64,000 nucleotides of DNA from NCBI RefSeq assembly GCF_026651855.1, contig NZ_CP093280.1, positions 970,001-1,034,000 on the forward strand, written 5' to 3'. The notes under the pieces were generated by a model. The model was not told where the DNA came from and searched no databases. It worked only from the letters and a program-made list of their open reading frames with translations. The DNA comes from Pseudomonas silvicola (GTDB lineage Bacteria; Pseudomonadota; Gammaproteobacteria; Pseudomonadales; Pseudomonadaceae). Below are positions 1 through 8,476 of the stretch, one piece after another. Position 1 is the first letter of the stretch. The number at the start of each line of letters is the position of its first letter. A program made the translations under genes and the position numbers.

Positions 1-1291
1 CATGCAGTTGCGGCGCAATGCCCTTGCCAGTATCGATCACTTCGACCTGGACCTTCGCCCCCTGGCCTTGCAGGCGCACGGTGATCCGTGTGCCCGGGGG
101 GTTGTGGCGTATGGCGTTGTCCAGCAGGTTGGTCAGTACCCGTTCGATCATGCCCAGGTCGGCAGTGACCGTCGGCACGGCCGCGGGCATGTCCACCTCC
201 AGTTTCTGCTGACGTGCCTCAGCGGCCAGCTCGAACTTCTGCAGCACATCCTGAACCAGGTCGGGCAATGCGAACGCTTCAGCCTGTGGATGAACCAAGC
301 CTGATTCCAGCCGCGCCAGTTCGAACAACTCCTGCGCCAGCCGCCCTACCTTTCTACTTTGCCCCAGCGCCACGTCCAGATAATGGCGGCGTTCTTCCTG
401 GCTCAGGCTCTCATCTTTGATTCGCAATGTTTCCAGATACCCATGCAGCGAGGTCAGGGGGGTTCGCAGGTCATGGGAAATATTGGCCACCAGGTCACGG
501 CGCTGCTGGTCCTGGCGCGTCAATTCCTGCCATTGCTCGGCGATACGCTGGCGCATCTGGGCGAACGCAATGCTTAAAACGCCAATCTCATCACCTTTAT
601 CCACAGCACTCGGTGGCAATTCCACTGCTTTGTCGCCATTGGCGTCGAATTCGCGCACGGTTTGCGTCAAGGCGCGCAACGGCCGAGTGATCAGGCGGAA
701 AGCGATCAAGCCCATGATCAGGCTCAGCACCACCATGAACAACATTATCCACAGTGCCACCCGCAGGGTTGAGTCGCGGGACAGCGCGGCAGCCAGGGCA
801 TCATGGGCTTCCCCCTGCAATACCACATAGACGTAGCCGCCATCGTGGCCCCCCACCTGCACTGGCGCGGCGCTGAATACTTTATCCACATCCAGGTTGC
901 GTGGGTCTTGCCCCAGTACCGGCAGCGGCGCACCGCCCAGAAACTTATGCACAGGGGCAAGGTCCACGGTCTGCCGCTTCAGATTGTTGTCGGGCGCGCC
1001 GTTACCCACAATCCTGCCGTCCTTGGTCAACAGGTACAGCTCCACGGAGGGGTTGACCGCCATCAGCTTGTCGAACAGCTCGTGCACCGCTTCCGGCCGC
1101 CAGCCGCTGGTATCCATCAACTGGGCCGTGCCGGCGATGTGAGCGGCAAGCCCGCTGGAAAGGCGCTGCACCACTTCCTGCTCGTGGCGAGCGCTGGCGC
1201 TGATCTGCAGCCAGATCGCCACGCCGCTGCACGCCAGCAGCAAGGCGGCGAATACCAGCGACAGGCGCTGGCTGAGGGTAAGAAATTTCAT
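1..1291 (-). CDS. Two-component sensor histidine kinase (partial, cut by left edge)
   Basis: Reads leftward from an ATG at 1291 and runs off the window inside the ATPase domain, so about 430 residues are visible. An N-terminal membrane helix (about residues 8-30) and a second helix near 180-200 bracket a periplasmic sensor region. A HAMP-like linker and the H box NISHDLRTPLTSLHG (histidine near residue 272) follow, and the last visible residues VIDTGKGIAPQLH are the G1 box of the HATPase domain. The start overlaps the stop of the upstream response regulator (ATGA), so the two are translationally coupled and form one regulator/kinase pair. The divergent redox genes at 2162-4653 are the obvious target, which is an inference from position. 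Three exact DnaA-box 9-mers (597, 745, 882) lie inside the gene. Confidence 0.93.
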   Translation of the reverse strand, partial: MKFLTLSQRLSLVFAALLLACSGVAIWLQISASARHEQEVVQRLSSGLAAHIAGTAQLMDTSGWRPEAVHELFDKLMAVNPSVELYLLTKDGRIVGNGAPDNNLKRQTVDLAPVHKFLGGAPLPVLGQDPRNLDVDKVFSAAPVQVGGHDGGYVYVVLQGEAHDALAAALSRDSTLRVALWIMLFMVVLSLIMGLIAFRLITRPLRALTQTVREFDANGDKAVELPPSAVDKGDEIGVLSIAFAQMRQRIAEQWQELTRQDQQRRDLVANISHDLRTPLTSLHGYLETLRIKDESLSQEERRHYLDVALGQSRKVGRLAQELFELARLESGLVHPQAEAFALPDLVQDVLQKFELAAEARQQKLEVDMPAAVPTVTADLGMIERVLTNLLDNAIRHNPPGTRITVRLQGQGAKVQVEVIDTGKGIAPQLH

Positions 1292-2016
1292 GAGGTCGCC
1301 TGTGGGGTCGCTGGCAGGGTGGCAAATTTATAGCCGCGCCCCCACACCGTGATAATTCGCCGCGGCGCTGCCGGATCCTCTTCGATCTTGGTTCGCAGGC
1401 GGTTGATATGGGTATTCACCGTGTGCTCGTAGCCATCGTGTTGATAACCCCACACTTCGTTGAGCAGGTCCATGCGCGAAAAAACCTGATCGGGGTGACG
1501 GGCGAAGAAATACAGCAGGTCGAACTCCCGTGGCGTCAGCTCTACCGGCTTGCCGTCCAGGCTGGAAGTACGCGCCACCGGGTCGATGGTGAGCCCATGA
1601 GTTATCAACAGGCCGGACTCCAGCCGTGCATTGCGAGCCATGGCATCGGTGCGGCGCAGCAGCGCCCGCACCCGGGCGACCAGCTCCAGCATGGAGAAGG
1701 GCTTGGCCAGGTAGTCATCGGCGCCCAGCTCCAGGCCCAGGATGCGGTGCATCTCGCTGGAGCGCGCGCTGGTGATGATGATCGGGGTGTAGCGGGCCAT
1801 GGCCCTTGCACGCTTGCAGATCTCCAGGCCGTCGATGCCAGGCAGCATCAGATCCAGAACCAGCGCGTCCCACTGGCCCTCTTCCAGCATGCGCACGCCC
1901 AGATGACCGTCGTCGGCGTGCTCCACCACATAGCCTTCATCCCGAAGATGCAGGCGCAGCAGGTCAGCGATGTGGGCATCATCTTCAACGATGAGCACGC
2001 GTTTTGGCCGTTCCAT
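1288..2016 (-). CDS. OmpR/PhoB-family response regulator
   Basis: A 242-residue two-domain regulator. The receiver domain has the acidic pair at residues 11-12, the phospho-acceptor D55 in LVLDLMLPG, the conserved S/T near 82 and K105 in LAKPF. The C-terminal winged helix (about 140-235) carries ELTPREFDLLYFFARHPDQ and the recognition helix region TVNTHINRLRTKIE, typical of OmpR-type DNA binding. It is first in a two-gene operon with the sensor kinase (4-base overlap) and is transcribed away from the cytochrome b gene at 2162. The 145-base divergent gap is the likely site of control of the redox operon. No specific signal can be read; oxidants or hypochlorite are a guess based on the neighbouring genes. 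Confidence 0.95.
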   Translation of the reverse strand: MERPKRVLIVEDDAHIADLLRLHLRDEGYVVEHADDGHLGVRMLEEGQWDALVLDLMLPGIDGLEICKRARAMARYTPIIITSARSSEMHRILGLELGADDYLAKPFSMLELVARVRALLRRTDAMARNARLESGLLITHGLTIDPVARTSSLDGKPVELTPREFDLLYFFARHPDQVFSRMDLLNEVWGYQHDGYEHTVNTHINRLRTKIEEDPAAPRRIITVWGRGYKFATLPATPQATS

Positions 2017-2161
2017 ATGAAGTTATCCCCAGGCGTCTTGAACGCCATTGTGGCGAAAAAGCCCGCCGGCAGTTATCACATTTAATTTAAGTCTGCGTGA
2101 GGACTTCGAGATCGGCCGGGCCGAACAATAGCCCCATGAACGCTGATACCCGGAGCCTGCG

Positions 2162-2785
2162 ATGGCCAGCACAGCAACCATGAGCGACAGCGCCAGCCAC
2201 CCGGGTTGGCTGCGCCTGACCCATTGGCTCAACGCCCTGGCCGTACTGATCATGGTCACCAGCGGCTGGCGTATCTATAACGCCTCGCCCCTGTTCGGTT
2301 TTTCTTTTCCCCAGGCTCTGACCTTCGGGGGCTGGCTGGGCGGCGCGTTGCAGTGGCATTTCGCTGGAATGTGGTTGCTGTTCGCCAACGGTGTGTTCTA
2401 CCTGATGCTCAATATAGCCAGCGGCCGTCTGCTTCGGCGCTTCTTCCCACTCTCGCCCCGTGGCGTACTTCGGGATTTATCCACAGCCCTGCGCGGCAAG
2501 CTCGTGCACGACGACCTCAGCCATTACAACCAGGTGCAACGGCTGGCCTACCTGTTCGCCATTGTGGATATCACCCTGTTGGTCTTGTCCGGTTTGGTGC
2601 TGTGGAAATCCGTGCAGTTCGGCCTGTTGCGTGAGTTGCTGGGCGGGTACGAGACGGCGCGGCGTGTGCACTTCGGTGCCATGGCCTTGTTGATGGCCTT
2701 CGTGGCAGTGCACCTGGTGATGGTGGCGCTGGTGCCGCGCACCTTGTTGTTGATGATTACCGGCAAAGGGGGCAAGGCATCATGA
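2162..2785 (+). CDS. Membrane cytochrome b (b561/b6-type) domain protein
   Basis: A 207-residue protein with about four hydrophobic helices (roughly 18-35, 60-85, 125-150, 170-195) and histidines suitable for haem ligation (for example in LRLTHWLNALAV, WHFAGMW and RVHFGAMALL). This is the pattern of di-haem b-type cytochromes that pass electrons from the quinone pool to periplasmic enzymes. Its stop overlaps the start of the molybdopterin oxidoreductase gene (ATGA at 2782-2785), so it very probably acts as that enzyme's membrane electron donor or acceptor, as MsrQ/YedZ does for MsrP/YedY, although it resembles the b561 rather than the YedZ family. The ATG at 2162 follows GGAGCC at 2153-2158. 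An exact DnaA-box 9-mer lies at 2477-2485. Confidence 0.88.
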   Translation: MASTATMSDSASHPGWLRLTHWLNALAVLIMVTSGWRIYNASPLFGFSFPQALTFGGWLGGALQWHFAGMWLLFANGVFYLMLNIASGRLLRRFFPLSPRGVLRDLSTALRGKLVHDDLSHYNQVQRLAYLFAIVDITLLVLSGLVLWKSVQFGLLRELLGGYETARRVHFGAMALLMAFVAVHLVMVALVPRTLLLMITGKGGKAS

Positions 2786-3543
2786 CTGTGGATAAGTACA
2801 TTCTTGATGAGGCACGCAAACTACTGGCCTCACGCATTCATGACAGCAGCCGTCGCCAATTCCTGCTTCGCAGCCTTACTTTGGGTGGGGTGGCCATGCT
2901 CAGCGGATGTGGCGTCAGCAATGACAAGCATGTGGAAACGGCCCTGGCCAGTATTTCGCGCTTCAACGACCAGGTACAGGGCTGGCTGTTCGACCCCAAA
3001 GCGCTGGCGCCGGTGTACGACGAATCGATGATCACCCGGCCATTCCCTTTCAACGCCTTTTATGGCGAAGACGATGCTCCCAGTGTCGAACAGGCCACTT
3101 ACCGGCTTGAAGTCACCGGGCTGGTGGCGGACAAGCGCAGCTGGCGCCTGGAGGAACTGCAGGCCATGGCTCAGACCGACCAGATCACCCGCCATATCTG
3201 TGTGGAAGGCTGGAGTGCGATTGGCCGCTGGGGTGGAGTGCGCTTCAGCGACTTCCTCAAGCGCGTGGGTGCTGACACTGGTGCCCGCTTCGTTGGCTTC
3301 AAATGCGCCGATGACTATTACACCAGCATCGACATGGCCACCGCCCTGCACCCGCAGACGTTGCTTGCACTGACCTACGACGGCCAGACGCTGCCACGCC
3401 AGTATGGCTTTCCAATGAAGCTGCGCATGCCCACCAAGCTTGGTTACAAGAACCCCAAGCATATCCAGGCGATTTTCGTCACCAACACCTATCCCGGTGG
3501 TTACTGGGAGGACCAAGGCTACAACTGGTTTGGTGGCAGCTGA
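2782..3543 (+). CDS. Tat-exported molybdopterin-dependent oxidoreductase (sulfite oxidase/MsrP-like fold)
   Basis: 253 residues. The N-terminus has a twin-arginine motif SRRQFL at about residues 23-28 followed by a hydrophobic stretch and a lipobox-like LSGC (C43), suggesting Tat export and possibly lipid anchoring. The core has the sulfite-oxidase-type molybdenum pocket, with the molybdenum-ligating cysteine C140 in RHICVEGW, then SAIGRWGGVRFSDFL and GFPMKLRMPTKLGYKNPKHI. Related enzymes such as MsrP reduce methionine sulfoxide in periplasmic proteins. Coupling to the cytochrome b gene (overlap), with a Met-rich protein and an exported MsrA directly downstream, makes that the most likely role here. 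The substrate is inferred, not shown. Confidence 0.9.
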   Translation: MTVDKYILDEARKLLASRIHDSSRRQFLLRSLTLGGVAMLSGCGVSNDKHVETALASISRFNDQVQGWLFDPKALAPVYDESMITRPFPFNAFYGEDDAPSVEQATYRLEVTGLVADKRSWRLEELQAMAQTDQITRHICVEGWSAIGRWGGVRFSDFLKRVGADTGARFVGFKCADDYYTSIDMATALHPQTLLALTYDGQTLPRQYGFPMKLRMPTKLGYKNPKHIQAIFVTNTYPGGYWEDQGYNWFGGS

Positions 3544-3613
3544 CGAACCTTGTGTTTATCCACCGCACTGCACCCCGTCGTGCAGGCTTACCCACGCGTG
3601 AAGGAGTAACACC

Positions 3614-3877
3614 ATGAAAAAAATATCCACAATCGTCCTGTCCCTGTGTCTGGCTGTGGGCACCGCCGCTGCCTATGCCGCCGATACCATGAGCAATGAC
3701 TCCATGGGCAACGGCAGCATGTCCGGCGGTTCCATGTCCAAGGATACGATGAAGAAGGACACGACGATGAAAAAGGACAGCACGACGTCCAAGGGTGCGA
3801 TGAAAGGCGAGAGCATGCAGAAGGGGACCATGAAGAAGGACACCATGCCCCAGGACACCATGAAAAAGGATCAATGA
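3614..3877 (+). CDS. Secreted methionine/lysine-rich MXKDX-repeat protein
   Basis: An 87-residue protein with a clean signal peptide (MKKISTIVLSLCLAVGTAAAYA). The mature part of about 65 residues is low complexity: short units such as SMSKDTMKKDT and GTMKKDTMPQDTMKKD repeat, giving 11 methionines, about one residue in six, with many Lys, Asp, Ser and Thr and no Cys or Trp. Such pentapeptide MXKDX proteins are widespread in proteobacteria without an assigned function. In Azospira suillum a Met-rich periplasmic peptide (MrpX) works as a hypochlorite sink that is regenerated by a YedY-type reductase. The position here, between a molybdopterin oxidoreductase and an exported MsrA, fits that model. 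RBS AAGGAG at 3600-3605. Confidence 0.85.
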   Translation: MKKISTIVLSLCLAVGTAAAYAADTMSNDSMGNGSMSGGSMSKDTMKKDTTMKKDSTTSKGAMKGESMQKGTMKKDTMPQDTMKKDQ

Positions 3878-3972
3878 GCCGATAGACCTGCAGCGAGTCC
3901 GCGCGGCCGTGGATGCCTGTCGCGGATTCAGGCAAGGCTTGAGTTGTGAATAAGTTCTGCAGGAGAGTGCCC

Positions 3973-4653
3973 ATGAATTCGCTATTCCGTTCACTGCTGG
4001 CTATCGGCATATTGTCCACAGCGGCCTGTGCAGGGGCTTCAGAACCTGCGGCGGTTGTACCGGCACCCAAGCTCGACGAGAGTACAAAAGTTGCCCACAG
4101 CGAAACGGCCGTGTTGGCCGGCGGCTGCTTCTGGGGCGTGCAGGGGGTGTTCGAGCACGTGAAAGGCGTGACTCGGGCGGTTTCGGGTTACGCCGGTGGG
4201 CTGGCGCGTACCGCGCATTACGAGGACGTCGGCAACGGCGATACCGGCCATGCCGAGTCGGTCCAAGTGACGTACGACCCCACGCAGATCACCTACGGGC
4301 AACTGCTGCAGATCTACTTCTCCGTGGCCCACGACCCCACTGAACTCAACCGCCAGGGGCCTGACACGGGCACCCAGTACCGTTCAACCGTGTTTGCCGG
4401 CAATACTGAGCAGCAACAGGTCGCGCAGGCCTACATCACGCAGCTGGATGCGGCCCACGTCTTTTCCAGACCATTGGCGACCACTGTGGAGAACCTGAAC
4501 GGCTTCTATCCTGCGGAGGGATACCATCAGGACTACCTGGTGCAGAACCCTCACAGCCTCTACATCGTGATCAACGACCAGCCCAAGATCGCCAACCTGG
4601 CAAAGCTGTTCCCCGACCGCTATCGCGATGACCCCGTGCTGGTCAGTCGGTAA
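3973..4653 (+). CDS. msrA: Exported peptide-methionine (S)-S-oxide reductase MsrA
   Basis: 226 residues from the ATG at 3973, chosen because AGGAGAG (3961-3967) lies just upstream and the resulting N-terminus is a signal sequence (MNSLFRSLLAIGILSTAACAG) with a possible lipid-anchored C19. The catalytic motif GGCFWGVQ has the nucleophile C52. The family motifs GYAGG, TGHAESVQVTYDP and EGYHQDYL follow. Most MsrA proteins are cytoplasmic; this one should act in the periplasm, repairing methionine-S-sulfoxide in exported proteins, possibly including the Met-rich protein encoded just upstream. A strong terminator (4682-4706) follows the gene and separates it from the DnaA-box region. Confidence 0.92.
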   Translation: MNSLFRSLLAIGILSTAACAGASEPAAVVPAPKLDESTKVAHSETAVLAGGCFWGVQGVFEHVKGVTRAVSGYAGGLARTAHYEDVGNGDTGHAESVQVTYDPTQITYGQLLQIYFSVAHDPTELNRQGPDTGTQYRSTVFAGNTEQQQVAQAYITQLDAAHVFSRPLATTVENLNGFYPAEGYHQDYLVQNPHSLYIVINDQPKIANLAKLFPDRYRDDPVLVSR

Positions 4654-4659
4654 CGCTGC

Positions 4660-5022
4660 TTATCCACCTGTGGATCATTTCAAGGCCGCCTTCGGGCGGC
4701 TTTTTCATGCCCGCTCGCCCGAAACTTACCAACAGGCCTGAAATAAGCCCTGTGGAAAACCATGCCTCAGGTCTGGTGATAAGCGGGCTCGAAAGATGCA
4801 GATAAAACCCCTTGTGGATAACAGTCACTTTCATCCACAGGTTAAATCCGGTTATCCAAGGGGCTCCGGGTCACATGATCACAGGGTTAAATTTCTCTGT
4901 ACAGTACGCAGATAAAGGCCTGTAGAGATTTATCCACAGATAGGCATGTGCATAAGAATAAACATAAAAACAAAGCTTTTATAAATTTCTTTCTCTATTT
5001 TTATTTCTGCCGTTCATCCACA
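4660..5022. promoter_or_regulatory. DnaA-box cluster with AT-rich tract upstream of mnmG (origin-like)
   Basis: Gene-free DNA before mnmG holds two exact TTATCCACA boxes (4813-4821 on the minus strand and 4930-4938 on the plus strand). There are two one-mismatch boxes TCATCCACA (4831-4839 and 5014-5022), an inverted pair of weaker boxes (4660-4668 and 4669-4677) and a TTATCCAAG at 4852-4860. Between the last two good boxes lies an unusually AT-rich stretch (about 4945-5010) in this otherwise GC-rich chromosome. DnaA boxes beside an AT-rich unwinding-like region are the hallmark of origins, and mnmG is the origin neighbour in E. coli. In Pseudomonas the mapped origin lies next to dnaA, which is not in this window, so this may be a secondary or auxiliary DnaA-binding region or the mnmG promoter control region. 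Confidence 0.6.
4682..4706 (+). terminator. Rho-independent terminator after msrA
   Basis: The stem GCCGCC/GGCGGC around a TTCG tetraloop (4685-4700) is followed by TTTTTC. It closes the redox gene block before the mnmG upstream region. Confidence 0.85.
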
Positions 5023-5120
5023 GCTGGTTAAATTTTGTGCAAAAGGTTCCTTTAGGGGGGGGTAAGTCCCTATACTGGTGAGCTATCCCAATTACCCATC
5101 AATGAACAGGCACGAGGTGC

Positions 5121-7016
5121 GTGGTGGATTTCCCTTCCCGTTTTGAAGTGATCGTCATCGGCGGCGGCCATGCCGGAACCGAGGCTGCGCTTGCGTCAGC
5201 ACGCATGGGCGCAAAAACCCTGCTGCTGACCCATAACGTGGAAACCCTCGGGCAGATGAGCTGCAACCCGGCTATCGGTGGCATCGGTAAAAGCCACCTG
5301 GTCAAGGAGATCGACGCACTGGGCGGCGCCATGGCGTTGGCTACCGATAAAGGCGGCATCCAGTTCCGCGTGTTGAACAACCGCAAGGGCCCAGCCGTTC
5401 GCGCGACGCGTGCACAGGCCGACCGCATTCTGTACAAGGCCGCGGTACGCGAGATTCTGGAAAACCAGCCCAACCTGTGGATATTCCAGCAGTCGTGCGA
5501 CGACCTCATCGTCGAGCAGGACCAGGTTCGCGGCGTGGTCACGCAAATGGGTCTGCGTTTCTTCGCCGACTCGGTGGTGTTGACCGCTGGTACCTTCCTT
5601 GCCGGACTTATCCACATCGGTCTGGAAAATTACTCGGGCGGCCGTGCAGGGGATCCGCCCTCCACGGCGCTGGCACGTCGGCTGCGTGAATTCCCGCTGC
5701 GCGTGGGGCGCCTGAAAACCGGTACGCCACCGCGCATCGACGGCCGTTCGGTGGATTTCTCGGTCATGACCGAGCAACCGGGTGACACGCCCATACCGGT
5801 GATGTCGTTCATGGGGAACAAGGAACTGCACCCACGCCAGGTCAGTTGCTGGATTACCCACACCAACGCCCGTACCCACGAGATCATTGCCGCCAACCTC
5901 GACCGTTCACCCATGTATTCGGGTGTGATCGAGGGTGTTGGCCCGCGCTATTGCCCGTCGATCGAAGACAAGATCCACCGCTTCGCCGACAAGGAAAGCC
6001 ACCAGGTGTTCATCGAGCCGGAAGGCCTGACCACCCATGAGCTATACCCCAACGGCATCTCCACCTCGCTGCCGTTCGACGTGCAGTTGCAGATCGTGCG
6101 GTCGATCCGCGGCATGGAGAATGCCCATATCGTCCGCCCCGGCTACGCCATCGAATACGATTACTTCGACCCGCGTGACCTGAAGTACAGCCTGGAAACC
6201 AAGGTCATCGGTGGCCTGTTCTTCGCTGGCCAGATCAACGGCACCACCGGTTACGAAGAAGCCGGTGCCCAGGGCCTGCTGGCAGGTACCAACGCCGCGT
6301 TGCGCGCACAGGGACGTGATGCCTGGTGCCCGCGCCGTGACGAGGCCTACATCGGTGTGCTGGTCGATGACCTGATCACTCTGGGTACCCAGGAGCCGTA
6401 CCGCATGTTCACGTCGCGCGCCGAATACCGGTTGATCCTGCGCGAAGACAACGCCGACCTGCGCCTGACCGAGAAAGGCCGTGAGCTTGGCCTGGTCGAT
6501 GACGCCCGTTGGGCAGCGTTCTGCGCCAAGCGCGAAGCCATCGAGCTGGAAGAGCAACGGCTGAAAAGCACCTGGGTACGCCCGGGGACCGAGCGCGGTG
6601 ATGCCATCGCCGAGAAATTCGGCACGCCACTGGGCCATGAATACAACCTGATGAGCCTGCTGACCCGGCCGGAAATCGACTACAACGGCCTGATCGAGGT
6701 GACCGGCGAAGGTGCCCTCGACCCACAGGTGGCCGAACAGGTCGAGATCAAGGCCAAGTACGCCGGCTACATCGACCGTCAGCAGGACGAAATCGCTCGC
6801 CTGCGAGCCAGCGAAAACACCCGGCTGCCTGTGGATATCGACTATGCGGCCATCTCCGGGCTCTCCAAGGAGATTCAAGGCAAACTGGGGGCCACCCGTC
6901 CCGAGACCCTGGGCCAGGCTTCGCGCATCCCGGGTGTCACGCCGGCGGCCATCTCGCTGTTGATGATTCATTTGAAAAAACGCGGCGCAGGCCGTGAGTT
7001 GGAGCAAAGCGCTTGA
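5121..7016 (+). CDS. mnmG: tRNA uridine-5-carboxymethylaminomethyl modification enzyme MnmG (GidA)
   Basis: 631 residues, the usual MnmG length, starting at GTG 5121 behind GAGGTG. The FAD-binding Rossmann motif [12 protein letters not shown] is at residues 10-21. Signature blocks such as [29 protein letters not shown], the catalytic-cysteine segment [10 protein letters not shown], and [17 protein letters not shown] are all present. With MnmE it forms the complex that builds the cmnm5 group on the wobble uridine of several tRNAs. The expected upstream partner mnmE is not directly adjacent; the redox block and DnaA-box region lie there instead. It overlaps rsmG by four bases (TTGA). An exact DnaA-box 9-mer is at 5608-5616. 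Confidence 0.98.
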   Translation: MVDFPSRFEVIVIGGGHAGTEAALASARMGAKTLLLTHNVETLGQMSCNPAIGGIGKSHLVKEIDALGGAMALATDKGGIQFRVLNNRKGPAVRATRAQADRILYKAAVREILENQPNLWIFQQSCDDLIVEQDQVRGVVTQMGLRFFADSVVLTAGTFLAGLIHIGLENYSGGRAGDPPSTALARRLREFPLRVGRLKTGTPPRIDGRSVDFSVMTEQPGDTPIPVMSFMGNKELHPRQVSCWITHTNARTHEIIAANLDRSPMYSGVIEGVGPRYCPSIEDKIHRFADKESHQVFIEPEGLTTHELYPNGISTSLPFDVQLQIVRSIRGMENAHIVRPGYAIEYDYFDPRDLKYSLETKVIGGLFFAGQINGTTGYEEAGAQGLLAGTNAALRAQGRDAWCPRRDEAYIGVLVDDLITLGTQEPYRMFTSRAEYRLILREDNADLRLTEKGRELGLVDDARWAAFCAKREAIELEEQRLKSTWVRPGTERGDAIAEKFGTPLGHEYNLMSLLTRPEIDYNGLIEVTGEGALDPQVAEQVEIKAKYAGYIDRQQDEIARLRASENTRLPVDIDYAAISGLSKEIQGKLGATRPETLGQASRIPGVTPAAISLLMIHLKKRGAGRELEQSA

Positions 7017-7660
7017 GTTCTATGGTCACCCCGCACCACTCCCAGGAATTGGCCCAAGGGGCTCGGGAACTGGGGGTCGAACTGACCCAGGCCCAGCACG
7101 ATCAACTGCTGGCCTACCTGGCCCTGTTGATAAAGTGGAACAAGGCCTACAACCTGACCGCCGTGCGCAACCCCGACGAGATGGTGTCGCGCCACCTGCT
7201 GGACAGCCTCAGCGTGATCGCCCACATCGGTGAAGGCGAGCGCTGGCTGGACGTGGGCAGCGGCGGCGGCATGCCTGGCGTGCCGCTGGCCATCCTGTTT
7301 CCGGAAAAGAAAATCACCTGCCTGGACAGCAACGGCAAGAAGACCCGCTTCATCACCCAGGTCAAACTGGAGCTGAAGCTGGACAACCTGCAAGTTATCC
7401 ACAGCCGGGTCGAGGCCTTCCAGCCAGAGGTGCCGTTCAACGGGATCATCTCCCGTGCGTTCAGCAGCCTGGAGGACTTCAGCAACTGGACGCGCCACCT
7501 CGGCGACACGAATACACGCTGGTTGGCAATGAAAGGGCTGCATCCGGCTGATGAACTGGTAGCATTACCGGCAGATTTTCACCTCGAAAGCGCACAGGCC
7601 TTGACCGTACCGGGTTGCCAAGGCCAACGTCATCTGCTGATACTGCGCCGCACGGCATGA
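7013..7660 (+). CDS. rsmG: 16S rRNA (guanine527-N7)-methyltransferase RsmG (GidB)
   Basis: 215 residues from TTG 7013, which overlaps the mnmG stop; an ATG at 7022 is the alternative start. The Rossmann-type SAM motif [15 protein letters not shown] lies near residues 79-93, with the family blocks [20 protein letters not shown] and [11 protein letters not shown]. RsmG methylates N7 of G527 in 16S rRNA, and loss of it gives low-level streptomycin resistance in other bacteria. It sits in the classical origin-proximal string mnmG-rsmG-parA-parB. An exact DnaA-box sequence at 7395-7403 is embedded in the coding region. Confidence 0.97.
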   Translation: MSSMVTPHHSQELAQGARELGVELTQAQHDQLLAYLALLIKWNKAYNLTAVRNPDEMVSRHLLDSLSVIAHIGEGERWLDVGSGGGMPGVPLAILFPEKKITCLDSNGKKTRFITQVKLELKLDNLQVIHSRVEAFQPEVPFNGIISRAFSSLEDFSNWTRHLGDTNTRWLAMKGLHPADELVALPADFHLESAQALTVPGCQGQRHLLILRRTA

Positions 7661-7678
7661 TTGGGAACACACGCAATA

Positions 7679-8467
7679 ATGGCTAAGGTATTCGCGATCG
7701 CGAACCAGAAAGGTGGTGTGGGCAAAACCACCACCTGCATCAACCTCGCAGCATCGCTGGTCGCGACCAAGCGCCGCGTGCTGCTGATCGACCTCGATCC
7801 ACAGGGCAACGCCACCATGGGTAGCGGTGTGGATAAGCACGGCCTGGAAAACTCGGTCTATGACCTGTTGATCGGCGAGTGCGACCTGTCCCAGGCCATG
7901 CACTTCTCCGAACACGGCGGCTACCAGCTGCTGCCAGCCAACCGCGACCTCACCGCGGCCGAAGTGGTACTGCTGGAAATGCAGATGAAGGAGAGCCGTC
8001 TGCGCACTGCGCTGGCGCCCATCCGAGAGAGCTACGACTACATCCTGATCGACTGCCCGCCGTCGCTGTCGATGCTGACCCTCAACGCCCTGGTGGCGTC
8101 CGATGGGGTGATCATCCCCATGCAGTGCGAGTACTTCGCCCTGGAAGGTCTCAGCGACCTTGTGGATAACATCAAGCGCATTGCCGAACTGCTGAACCCG
8201 GAATTGAAAATCGAAGGCCTGCTGCGGACCATGTACGACCCGCGCCTGAGCCTGATCAACGATGTGTCCGCGCAGCTCAAGGAACACTTCGGTGACCAGC
8301 TGTACGACACTGTCATTCCGCGCAACGTCCGCCTGGCAGAAGCCCCAAGCTTTGGCATGCCGGCCCTGGCCTACGACAAACAATCGCGTGGCGCACTGGC
8401 CTACCTGGCCCTGGCGGGCGAGATGGTTCGTCGCCAGCGCCGCCAAACTCGCGCTGAAAAAGCTTAA
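7679..8467 (+). CDS. parA: Chromosome-partitioning ATPase ParA (Soj)
   Basis: 262 residues from ATG 7679, chosen because MAKVFAIANQKGGVGKTT is the standard N-terminus; the upstream ATG at 7661 lacks family support. The deviant Walker A KGGVGKTT is at residues 11-18, Walker A-prime/B segments LLIDLDPQGNAT and YILIDCPPSLSMLTLNAL follow, and the C-terminal ParA motif EAPSFGMPALAYD is present. ParA forms ATP-dependent gradients on the nucleoid that separate ParB-bound parS regions. Only nine bases separate it from parB. Two exact DnaA-box 9-mers occur inside the gene (7828-7836 and 8161-8169). Confidence 0.98.
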   Translation: MAKVFAIANQKGGVGKTTTCINLAASLVATKRRVLLIDLDPQGNATMGSGVDKHGLENSVYDLLIGECDLSQAMHFSEHGGYQLLPANRDLTAAEVVLLEMQMKESRLRTALAPIRESYDYILIDCPPSLSMLTLNALVASDGVIIPMQCEYFALEGLSDLVDNIKRIAELLNPELKIEGLLRTMYDPRLSLINDVSAQLKEHFGDQLYDTVIPRNVRLAEAPSFGMPALAYDKQSRGALAYLALAGEMVRRQRRQTRAEKA

Positions 8468-8476
8468 GGAATCCAC

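Noticed and set aside
3670..3870. Short regular repeats as a CRISPR array
   Set aside because: The repeats encode MXKDX peptide units in one frame; there are no equal spacers and no cas genes.
4660..5022. Calling this the chromosomal replication origin
   Set aside because: dnaA, rpmH and the known Pseudomonas origin context are outside the window, so only an origin-like DnaA-box cluster can be claimed.
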